Shown here: one piece after another, positions 1 to 6,893 of the stretch
How positions within the stretch are numbered: position 1 is the stretch's first letter
How the letters are laid out: every line of letters begins with the position of its first letter
DNA from: Singulisphaera sp. GP187
GTDB taxonomy: Bacteria > Planctomycetota > Planctomycetia > Isosphaerales > Isosphaeraceae
DNA length: 64,000 bases
Reading direction: 5' to 3'
Assembly (NCBI RefSeq): GCF_900129635.1
Contig: NZ_FSRB01000002.1
Coordinates: forward strand, 1,206,727-1,270,726
Made by a program: the position numbers and the translations under genes
The notes under the pieces: generated by a model
The model's input: only the letters and a program-made list of their open reading frames with translations
Told to the model about the DNA's origin: nothing
Databases searched by the model: none

Positions 1-2
1 CG

Positions 3-260
3 GCCGTGTCTCAGGAGCAAGACCGAATCAACGGCAGACGCTCCCTCGAACGGATGGGACTCATCTCGTTCGAACGACTGCGGAGGAACCCTTACTGGGA
101 ACTCGACATCCTTGGCCTGATGCGTGGTCCTGAGCGGGAAGACCGGCTGATGAACCTGGCGGCGACCGACGATCGGGACGGCTCCGAAGGGAGTCGAGAA
201 CTCCCGTGGGCTGAGGAGAGCCCCCGCTCCGCCCCTGATCCCGAGCGATTGCTGCTCTGA
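3..260 (+). CDS. C-terminal part or small hypothetical protein, cut by window edge
   Basis: The reading frame is open to the left edge and stops at 258-260, so this may be the end of a longer gene. A GTG at 6 could also start an 84-residue protein. The translation is highly charged, with an Arg/Glu-rich first half and a Pro/Ser/Glu-rich tail. I recognise no domain. The three hairpins that begin 13 bases after the stop lie where a terminator would be expected. A spurious ORF in GC-rich DNA cannot be excluded. Confidence 0.35.
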   Translation, partial: AVSQEQDRINGRRSLERMGLISFERLRRNPYWELDILGLMRGPEREDRLMNLAATDDRDGSEGSRELPWAEESPRSAPDPERLLL

Positions 261-272
261 GCCGCGGAATGT

Positions 273-445
273 CTTGGCCGGGTGGAATCAAGGACGATCC
301 CCCCCTCTGCCCGGCCAAGCAACGAACCGGAGGTTACTGTCAGGCAGGATCAAGGATGATCCCCCCCTCTGCCTGACGGATCGAGGTCTCGTAGGAAACG
401 AAACGGCCGGGCAGAATCAGGAGGATCCCCCCCTCTGCCCGGCCG
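273..445. repeat. Three tandem hairpins with covarying stems and a conserved loop
   Basis: Hairpins lie at 273-319, 339-377 and 404-445, one about every 65 bases. The stem sequences differ but each pairs with itself: the left arms are CTTGGCCGGG, GTCAGGCAG and CGGCCGGGCAG. The loop is nearly constant, with AGGA followed by GATCCCCCCCT. Covariation of the stems with a fixed loop argues for selection on RNA structure. They sit between converging genes and lack T-tracts. They could be tandem terminators, binding sites for an RNA-binding protein, or a small RNA. The strand is not decided. Confidence 0.7.
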
Positions 446-496
446 CTCGATGATGGGTTGCGAGGCTCAGCTCAGGGTGACGACCCCCGACCGCTC

Positions 497-1768
497 TCAG
501 CGAGCGCGGAGCCGCCAGCGACGAAATCCACTCAAGACCGGAATTTCTTCGCGTGAACGGAGAAAGACGGACTCCGAAGCCATGACGTCGGCGAGGGTTT
601 CGATCAAGAGATCGTTCTCGGCGGGGTTTCGCACGCAGAACCTGAGATGTCCTCGGGTGTGGTGCTCTTGCCCGGGGCCGGTCACGACCGAGCCAATCTC
701 GAGCCCACGATAGTTGGAGCATTCCCGCACGAAGATGCCGCGACAGGCCAACGCATCCTGGAGCTGAGGCGAGGTCCAGGGCGTGTCGACCAGGCTGCAG
801 ACGACGAAGTTCGCCATCGGCGGCGCGAACGACGGGCGTTGCCGGCCCGGCCAGAGCGGACGGACGCCGGGCAAGTCCCAGAGCCGATCGGTGAGTCGGG
901 CCGACTCGGTCCGGATCAGTTCCACGGTGCGTCGCAGGTAGTCACGATCGTCGACCGCCGCGATCGCCGCGACCTCGGCGGCCGTCGTGACGGTCCAGGG
1001 CTGTTGGCTCCGTCGGAGCATCGCCACGATGTCGGGCGAAGCCACGGCATAACCAATTCTCAGCCCAGGGAAGGCGTAGATCTTGGTCATCGACCGCAAC
1101 ACGATCAGGTTGTTGCGGGTGCTCGTTGCGCCGATCAGGGTCCGCTTCGCCTCATCGGGCAGAAACGGCAGGTAGGCCTCGTCGACGACCGTCATGAGCG
1201 ACGGCGAACGATCGACCAGGTTGAGCAAGCGAGTGCGGTCCCAGGCGCGGCCGGACGGATTGTTGGGATGGCCGGTCCAGAAGACCCCTCGCTTCCCTTC
1301 CGGGAACGTTTCCTGGGCCCACCCGAGCACATGCTCGTCCCAGATCTTGGTGCGCATCCCGTTCTGGGCCGAGGTCCGGCGATACTCGCCGTAGCTCGGC
1401 TCGACCAGGTGCGCGGCCGGGGGTTTGGGAACGCCGAAGCTCCGCCTGCGACGGCCGGCGGTCTCGCGAACCATCTGACCAATCAGATTGATCAGCTCTG
1501 TCGTGCCCGCACCGACGATAATCTGGTCGGTCGGCACCCCGTGAAATTCGGCCAGTCGCTCCACGAGCCGGGGTGAGTTCGGCTCCGGATAGCGATCAAT
1601 GGTCTCGGTGGCGGCTCGAACGGCGGAGACGGCCACGGGGGGCGGCCCCAGGGCGTTCAAAGGGGCGGAAAAATCCAAAAGCGGCCGGTTGCCCAGCTTG
1701 AGCCGCGCTCGGATATTCGCCTGGTTTCCGCCGTGTTGGATGGGGTTCTTCGCTCGGTGGTCTACCAT
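497..1768 (-). CDS. PLP-dependent class I/II aminotransferase, CobD/HisC-like
   Basis: This is a fold-type I PLP enzyme of 423 residues. The N-terminal HGGN followed by DFSAPLNALGPP matches the threonine-phosphate decarboxylase (CobD/CobC) branch rather than typical HisC. The PLP lysine lies in SMTKIYAFPGLRIGY, and HPNNPSGR and VVDEAY are the usual cofactor-binding motifs. The family either decarboxylates L-threonine phosphate for the aminopropanol arm of cobalamin or transaminates histidinol phosphate. No cobalamin genes are nearby, so the substrate is open. The start is the first ATG giving the HGGN region close to the N-terminus; no good ribosome-binding site is visible. Confidence 0.85.
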   Translation of the reverse strand: MVDHRAKNPIQHGGNQANIRARLKLGNRPLLDFSAPLNALGPPPVAVSAVRAATETIDRYPEPNSPRLVERLAEFHGVPTDQIIVGAGTTELINLIGQMVRETAGRRRRSFGVPKPPAAHLVEPSYGEYRRTSAQNGMRTKIWDEHVLGWAQETFPEGKRGVFWTGHPNNPSGRAWDRTRLLNLVDRSPSLMTVVDEAYLPFLPDEAKRTLIGATSTRNNLIVLRSMTKIYAFPGLRIGYAVASPDIVAMLRRSQQPWTVTTAAEVAAIAAVDDRDYLRRTVELIRTESARLTDRLWDLPGVRPLWPGRQRPSFAPPMANFVVCSLVDTPWTSPQLQDALACRGIFVRECSNYRGLEIGSVVTGPGQEHHTRGHLRFCVRNPAENDLLIETLADVMASESVFLRSREEIPVLSGFRRWRLRAR

Positions 1769-2371
1769 GCGGTTCGGTCGATGAGGAACTTAGGAATAAA
1801 GAGGGTCCCCATACTTAAACGACGGCCTGTTGACAGCGGACCCGAGGTTGCCGGCGCCGGCCGAGTTCTTCCGTGGAATCACGGGTTTGTGCCGAAAGTG
1901 AAGGATTTCACGATCGGTTCGGAACCTGAGATTCCTCAGAAGAACGGTCGAATATAACCGCCCAGAGTTCCGTTGCAAGAGCCTGTACCCACGGATTGTT
2001 AAGCAAAGGGACACACCGCCTACATCAACCAACCATAAATCAAGCTTGAAATTCAGCCTGATCCGCCGCGCGGACGACCTCGAAAAATGGGCTCCGAACG
2101 CTGCAAAAAGTCGTCAGCCAACCGCCTGAGTCGACCCGAGATTACGGGAACCGCCCCACTCGAGGACGGCCTGATGGCTCTCAGACCGGCGGAAACCGAC
2201 TGGAAGGGGATTTGTCTGTGCAGATCTGCAGTTTTTTGTCCGACGAACTGACCGTTTGTTCGCTTTCCCGTTTGGGGCAACGCGTTCACGGAAATGCGTT
2301 CCCGACCGTGCACCGACATCGGCCGGTTCAGCTGCTTATGCATCAACGAATTCCTGTTTGGTAATCACTGA
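1769..2371. other. Intergenic stretch, no gene seen
   Basis: About 600 bases separate the aminotransferase start from the tRNA cluster. Short ORFs here have no recognisable motif or ribosome-binding site. The promoter of the minus-strand aminotransferase must lie just to the right of 1768, but I see no convincing -35/-10 pair. Confidence 0.5.
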
Positions 2372-2443
2372 TGTGCCCGACCGGGTTCGAACCGGCACCG
2401 TCCGCCTCACAAGCGGGCATGCTTCCGTTGACACCACGGGCAC
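2372..2443 (-). tRNA. tRNA-His (anticodon GTG)
   Basis: A complete cloverleaf on the minus strand: acceptor GTGCCCG pairs with CGGGCAC, the anticodon loop is TTGTGAG (anticodon GTG) and the T-loop is TTCGAAC. No CCA is encoded. The discriminator is A and the base before position 1 is T, so the G(-1):C73 pair usual for bacterial tRNA-His is not encoded. Only two bases separate it from tRNA-Ser, so the two are probably co-transcribed with Ser first. Confidence 0.88.
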
Positions 2444-2445
2444 AG

Positions 2446-2529
2446 CGGAAGGGGCGGGAGTCGAACCCGCAAGGCTCATCGCTCGCCCGCTTTCCAAGCG
2501 GGTCCCGTCGCCAATCGGGTCGCCCTTCC
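2446..2529 (-). tRNA. tRNA-Ser (anticodon GGA)
   Basis: A class II tRNA on the minus strand. The acceptor GGAAGGG pairs with CCCTTCC and is followed by discriminator G, normal for serine. The anticodon stem CCCGC/GCGGG encloses TTGGAAA (anticodon GGA). A variable arm of about 15 bases precedes the T-arm GCGGG/CCCGC. It lies immediately upstream of tRNA-His. Confidence 0.9.
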
Positions 2530-2564
2530 CCAAAAGTAATCGCACTTGCATTGCCAAAGTTGCT

Positions 2565-2650
2565 CCCCCTGGGACCGCGGGCGACCCGCCCGCAATTCCA
2601 TTCAATTCAGTTTGAATTCAAGAGCGGGCGGGACGTTCCGCCCGCCTTCT
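2565..2650. repeat. Inverted GC-rich intergenic repeat, family A (degenerate copy)
   Basis: The left part carries the block CTGGGACCGCGGGCG, and after an AT-rich middle comes GCGGGCGGGACG. The same blocks form a perfect 30-base inverted repeat at 35535-35646. Here the right half diverges and ends in a small GC hairpin at 2624-2645 followed by a loose T-rich run, which could act as a weak terminator on the plus strand. Confidence 0.6.
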
Positions 2651-2731
2651 TGTTTTGACTGGAATGGTCGTGTTCCAGGCATCCAAGTCCGGCTCCCGAC
2701 GAGAGGGTCCATTGCCGGATTTCATCGAACT

Positions 2732-2804
2732 GCCCCGGCCAGGATTTCGACCCCGGAACTCCTCGGTCGAAGCGAGGGATGATCGTCCGTTTCACCATCG
2801 GGAC
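2732..2804 (-). tRNA. tRNA-like gene, anticodon TCG (Arg?), abnormal T-arm
   Basis: The minus strand folds as a tRNA: D-stem GTGA/TCAT, a perfect anticodon stem CCTCG/CGAGG around CTTCGAC (anticodon TCG, reading CGA), and acceptor GTCCCGA against CCGGGGC with one mismatch next to the body. The T-loop reads GTCGAAAT, eight bases, instead of the universal seven-base TTCGAAT type. It may be a decaying tRNA-Arg or a genuinely divergent one. Confidence 0.5.
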
Positions 2805-3071
2805 TGATATGTAAGCGATTGAGCATGTTTAGGAAGCAATGGTGATCCCGTTTGATTCTGCAATGAAGAGAGATCCCCCACCCGCCTGAATGGTTCGCGG
2901 GGATTTGCGGGGCGTCGCGAAGGGTGAAGAGAATTTTAGGCTTCCTTCAGGTGTTGCTTAAGTCTGTTTTCTAAGATTCGTCCATGACGCGAGTGATTGC
3001 TCGCAACCGAGGGAGAAGGGGACGTCGGGTCCCGCTCTCCGCCAGAATGATTTTTTCAAGGATGCCAGACG

Positions 3072-4160
3072 ATGTCCATGCATGGCGATCGAAGGCTAGT
3101 GACGGCACTGCACTGGTTTCATAAGCATTTTCTCTGGATCCTGATCGCGACGTACGCGGTTGCCGCATATGCGCCGGCGGCCGGGCTCATGATTCGCTCG
3201 GTCTCGTTCGGCACGATCCACCTGTTCGGCGGGTCGACGCATCTGACGTTGCCGGCGGTGATGCTTGGCCTGCTCCTGTTGAACGCCGGTCTCGGGGTGC
3301 GCACGTCCGAATTGAAACGGTTGCTCACGAACCCAGGGCCGCTGGTCTTTGGCCTGGCCGCCAATCTGCTCGTGCCGATCCTCTTCATCGCGTTGGTCTC
3401 GCTGTCGATGGACTTCTGGCATAACGCGGATGAGTTGCAGAGCATTCTCGTGGGACTGGCCTTGGTTGCCTCAATGCCGATCGCGGGGTCGTCATCGGCC
3501 TGGGCGCAAAACGCCGACGGGGACTTGGCGCTGAGCTTGGGCCTGGTCTTGATCTCCACGCTGGTGAGTCCGTTGACGACCCCGCTGTCGCTGCACGCGG
3601 CGGGCTTGATGACGCAGGGAGACTACGCCACAAGTCTTCACCAACTCGCCACGCATGGAACCGGAGCGTTCCTCATTGTCTGCGTCGTTTTCCCTTCGCT
3701 GCTTGGAATCCTCCTGCGGCAATTGCTGGGAGATCGGTTGACCGACCGCATGCGGCCTTGGCTGAAGCTCGCGAACTCGGCGAATCTGCTGGTCCTCTGC
3801 TACTCGAACGCCGCGATCTCGCTCCCTCAGGCGGTGGCCCAGCCCGACCTCGACTTCCTCGCCGCCATCCTCGCGATCACAGGCGGGCTCTGCATGTTCG
3901 CGTTCGGGTCCGGCTGGGGACTCGGCCATCTCCTCAGGCTGCAAGCGGGGGGACGCGCATCGCTGATGTACGGCCTGGGAATGAACAACAACGGCACCGG
4001 ACTGGTGCTCGCCTCATTCGCATTCGCCGATCACCCGCGAATTCTGCTCCCGATCATCATGTACAACCTGGTCCAGCAGGTGGTCGCCGGCGGGTTCAAC
4101 GCTTTGGCCGCCAACGCCCCGAAACTGGAACCGCGTGGGCTCGCCACGGCGGCAGGGTGA
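3072..4160 (+). CDS. BASS/SBF-type transporter (bile acid:sodium symporter family)
   Basis: A 362-residue integral membrane protein with about nine or ten hydrophobic segments and short loops, the size and layout of the SBF (bile acid/sodium symporter) family. Recognisable features are the small-residue-rich SMPIAGSSSAWAQNADGD region and GMNNNGTGLVLA near the C-terminus, which resemble the crossover helices of the two inverted halves. The family imports organic anions with sodium; the substrate here cannot be read from sequence. An AAGGA about ten bases before ATG 3072 supports this start. It appears monocistronic, with tRNA genes on both sides. Confidence 0.85.
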   Translation: MSMHGDRRLVTALHWFHKHFLWILIATYAVAAYAPAAGLMIRSVSFGTIHLFGGSTHLTLPAVMLGLLLLNAGLGVRTSELKRLLTNPGPLVFGLAANLLVPILFIALVSLSMDFWHNADELQSILVGLALVASMPIAGSSSAWAQNADGDLALSLGLVLISTLVSPLTTPLSLHAAGLMTQGDYATSLHQLATHGTGAFLIVCVVFPSLLGILLRQLLGDRLTDRMRPWLKLANSANLLVLCYSNAAISLPQAVAQPDLDFLAAILAITGGLCMFAFGSGWGLGHLLRLQAGGRASLMYGLGMNNNGTGLVLASFAFADHPRILLPIIMYNLVQQVVAGGFNALAANAPKLEPRGLATAAG

Positions 4161-4388
4161 GGTCGACGATTCGCGAGTGGAACGGAAACAGGAGTCGATC
4201 CCACCGCTCCGAACGCGGGAACGACGGTCGAGCCCCGGCCCACTCACAAGTCCCAGGCCCCGGTATCGATCCGGGCGGCCAGCCTTATGGGAGCTGGCCA
4301 GGCGCCTGCCACGCCTGGGAGGATGGGCGTTCTGGTGGACGCCGATCGTCGCGGAAATTGATACATGATCTAATTTTTTAGATTTCAA

Positions 4389-4472
4389 TGACCGAGGGGA
4401 GATTCGAACTCCCACGCCCGTTCAGGGTACGAGCCTCTCAGACTCGCGCGTCTGCCATTCCGCCACTCGGTC
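4389..4472 (-). tRNA. tRNA-Leu (anticodon GAG)
   Basis: A class II tRNA on the minus strand: acceptor GACCGAG/CTCGGTC with discriminator A, the leucine-type D-arm GCGGAATGGCAGACGC, anticodon stem CGAGT/GCTCG around CTGAGAG (GAG), a long variable arm, and T-arm GGGAG-TTCGAAT-CTCCC. Confidence 0.92.
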
Positions 4473-4516
4473 GAGAGGCTGAGCAACGAAGCGGTTCGAT
4501 TCGCGTTGCCCGCCAG

Positions 4517-4590
4517 TGGCTCAGGAGGGATTCGAACCCTCAGCATCTCTCGGTCTAAACGAGAGTGGTCTGCCGATTGCCTACCGAGCC
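4517..4590 (-). tRNA. tRNA with Leu anticodon TAG but a short variable loop
   Basis: On the minus strand, acceptor GGCTCGG/CTGAGCC with discriminator A, T-arm GAGGG-TTCGAAT-CCCTC, and anticodon stem TCTCG/CGAGA around TTTAGAC. The anticodon is TAG (codon CUA, leucine). The D-arm resembles leucine tRNAs but its stem pairs poorly, and the variable region is only about six bases, whereas bacterial tRNA-Leu has a long variable arm. The gene is intact enough to be a real tRNA, but its identity is uncertain. Confidence 0.7.
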
Positions 4591-4851
4591 ATCGATCATC
4601 AAAGTTGAGTTGTTGAAATGTATGAGTATGAAGATGATAATGAGAAGCTCGCCGAGCATGGAGACGTGGGGTCACAATGCTGTTCATCAGGTCTCAGCCA
4701 GAACGAGGGTAGTGAGTAGCTTCATGATTTGGATTCGCGTTAGGTTTGGGTTGCCGTTTCTGGCTTCACTCCCTTCAGACGCACTCCCCTGCCCTGATGT
4801 TCGCGCGAATCTCAAAAGAATCAACGACCCGCCATCGAGCTAAGAACCCCC

Positions 4852-4970
4852 CTCGTTCCCACGGTCCTCCGTGGGAATGCCGTCCCCGACGCTCTGCGTC
4901 GTCTGGCCTTCGAAAGCCGAGGACGCAGAGCGTCCCAGACTGCATTCCCACGGGGGACCGTGGGAACGAG
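4852..4970. repeat. Palindromic intergenic repeat, family C
   Basis: Outer arms 4852-4880 and 4942-4970 are inverted copies with one mismatch, beginning CTCGTTCCCACGG. An inner pair built on GACGCTCTGCGTC faces GGACGCAGAGCGTC. Related units occur at 14485-14572 and 18522-18697. It has the size and structure of a REP/MITE-like element and encodes nothing. Confidence 0.8.
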
Positions 4971-4985
4971 TCGCGAGAGGCTTCC

Positions 4986-5160
4986 TAAGCCGTTGGTCTC
5001 GGTTTTCTTTGATTTTCTGATGCGTGACCTCGGGGATGCAAGGCCCACGGGGTGCCACGGGTTGTACTCAACCCGTGAGCAATTACCCAGGTTTTAGGCT
5101 CACGGGTTGAGTACAACCCGTGGCACCCAGGGCTTGCACATCATTCAATATTATGGATGA
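4986..5160. repeat. Composite palindromic repeat, family B (intact copy)
   Basis: A leader starting TAAGCCGTTGGTCTCGG (4986-5021) is followed by a perfect 29-base inverted repeat (5051-5079 and 5099-5127) beginning GGTGCCACGGG, then a tail around CATTCAATATTATGG. The same order occurs at 31936-33680, where it is interrupted by an IS element, so the whole unit of about 170 bases behaves as one repeat. Confidence 0.8.
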
Positions 5161-5356
5161 CCATGTCCACCTGCTTAGCCCTGGATCGGGGCGTTGAAAA
5201 GAATCGGAGAGTGGCATCCAGAGGTTGGGAACCTTGGCCACACAGCCATAAGCTGTATCGATAGTACAATGCAAAATACGGAATTGCGGAGTGGGCGGAG
5301 AACCCGCTCTTTTTCGTGATCCGCTCGGTCCGCGCGAGTCGCGAGAAGTGACGGCC

Positions 5357-6529
5357 TCACGTTCCCAGTTTATGGGTGTCGAAACGTTTGATGAGGCTGG
5401 GTTTCTTCTTGTGGAGCTGGCGGAGGGCCTGGATTTTCGCGTCGACCTCGGCGGTGCGGCCCGTTCGCGCGGCCAGTTCACGGAGATCGGCGAGGAGGGT
5501 GACGGCCTGGTCGTACTCCTTGGCTTGCCCCGCCGCGATTCGATCGTCAACCTCCTGCCAGGCGGCCGACTCGCGGCCGGCCAGGTCGTCGAGGTGTTTC
5601 GTTCGGGCTTCGGTCCGTTCGCGTTCCTTGCGGGCGCGCTCCTTGGCTGCCTTCTCGGCCGCTGTCAGCCTCTTTGCTTCGACGATCTCGTCGCGGGCCG
5701 CGAGGAGCTGTCCGACCGTCCGCCGCGCTGCATCCGCGGCGGGTGCTGTCCCGGTTGGCCGGGTCGCGTCGCGGAACTGCCTCGCCAACTCCGCGCGGAG
5801 GATCAGGTCTCCTTCCTCGGTGAGGAAGCGGAGGAGATAGGCATCCTTGTCGGCTGCGGAAAGTTGCTTCACCCACCCGCGCATCACGTCGAGCGACGGC
5901 GCGGCGGGGGGCTCGCCCGCGCTGCCGCGTGCGGCGGCCTCGATCAACTCGTCATCGATCCAGAGGAAGCTGGCCAGCTCCTTGAGCGGCCCCGAGAGCT
6001 TCGCAAGGCCGGGCGGGACGGGGGGCTCGAGCTGCGCCTCCACTTCGGGATCCTCGTCGAGGACCAGAAATCGGAGCGAAGCGAGCCATCCCAGGTAGAG
6101 GGCCCGGAGGTCGCCGCGCATCAGGTCGCCCCGGAGCGCGATCAACGAGGCCATCCAGGGCTCACCCTCGGTCCATTCGTCTCTCGATTCGTCATCGGAT
6201 GTGAAATCGACAATAATATGGTCACTTTTGGCTTTGAACGAGAGAGTCTCGTCGCTGCCGTATGGTGCGGCGGCCTTAATGTCGAGGAAGCCCTTGGGGA
6301 GGCGAAACATCAACTGGTGAGTGCCCCAGTTGGTCACGTAGACGAAAGCATCGAAGTAACGCTCCACCAGGGCCTCGGGATCGCCCCGGAAGTCACCGTA
6401 GTTGTATGTGTTCGTGAAGCTTGTCGCCGTGATTTCTGCTCGCGAAGAGATGGCACTCAGCTTGTCCATCTCTTTTTCACTGAGGGGCTGATCGATCGCG
6501 CGGAACTCGTAGTACTGATATTCGCTCAT
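5357..6529 (-). CDS. Conserved hypothetical protein with coiled-coil C-terminus
   Basis: A cytoplasmic protein of about 390 residues with no signal peptide. The start at 6529 gives an N-terminus MSEYQYYEF, which I recognise as the usual beginning of an uncharacterised bacterial family; an ATG at 6583 would add 18 unconserved residues. The first half is globular, with TSFTNTYNYGDFRGDP and NWGTHQLMFRLP as the most distinctive stretches. The last third is rich in Ala, Arg, Lys and Glu and probably forms a long coiled coil. The function is unknown. It stands alone between repeats and a non-coding gap. Confidence 0.75.
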   Translation of the reverse strand: MSEYQYYEFRAIDQPLSEKEMDKLSAISSRAEITATSFTNTYNYGDFRGDPEALVERYFDAFVYVTNWGTHQLMFRLPKGFLDIKAAAPYGSDETLSFKAKSDHIIVDFTSDDESRDEWTEGEPWMASLIALRGDLMRGDLRALYLGWLASLRFLVLDEDPEVEAQLEPPVPPGLAKLSGPLKELASFLWIDDELIEAAARGSAGEPPAAPSLDVMRGWVKQLSAADKDAYLLRFLTEEGDLILRAELARQFRDATRPTGTAPAADAARRTVGQLLAARDEIVEAKRLTAAEKAAKERARKERERTEARTKHLDDLAGRESAAWQEVDDRIAAGQAKEYDQAVTLLADLRELAARTGRTAEVDAKIQALRQLHKKKPSLIKRFDTHKLGT

Positions 6530-6893
6530 GCTCGGCCGAACCTCAATCGCTGGGATTGATTGGGGGTTGAATCCAGAGGGCATGACTGCAATTTAAGTCG
6601 TTCCCTCTGATCGGGGGAAGTAGGGGCTGGTGGCGATTTGCGAACGCAGCAACCAGGGACCGTGGATCGCCTTTAGGGTTTGGCCTCATCGGACGCGCAG
6701 AGAACACCTTCGCCCGCCGAGGTTGGTGGCGGGCGAGGTGCTCGAACGCCTTGCGGCCGCCAAGGAGCCCTTCTCGTGGGAATTCTTGCTTGAACTCAAC
6801 CGGACCCTGGTTCGTTGAGCCGGACGTGCCGCTGGTTGGGCCTCGCGGCCCACCGACGCGACAGAGATGGGTCGTCAGCTCGGAGCGATGGGC
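6530..6893. other. Intergenic stretch, no gene seen
   Basis: About 360 bases lie between the start of the conserved hypothetical gene and the end of the Fe-S protein gene. Small ORFs here show no motif and no ribosome-binding site. The promoter of the leftward gene should be near 6540-6620. Confidence 0.5.

Noticed and set aside
273-445. CRISPR array at the three tandem repeats
   Set aside because: Only three units, with stems that vary and no fixed spacer/repeat boundary, and no cas genes nearby.
2053-2346. 97-residue minus-strand ORF before the tRNA cluster
   Set aside because: No ribosome-binding site, no recognisable motif and a composition like neighbouring non-coding frames.
5291-6559. 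Plus-strand ORF (422 residues) opposite the conserved hypothetical gene
   Set aside because: The minus strand matches a known family opening; the plus ORF is a composition artefact.
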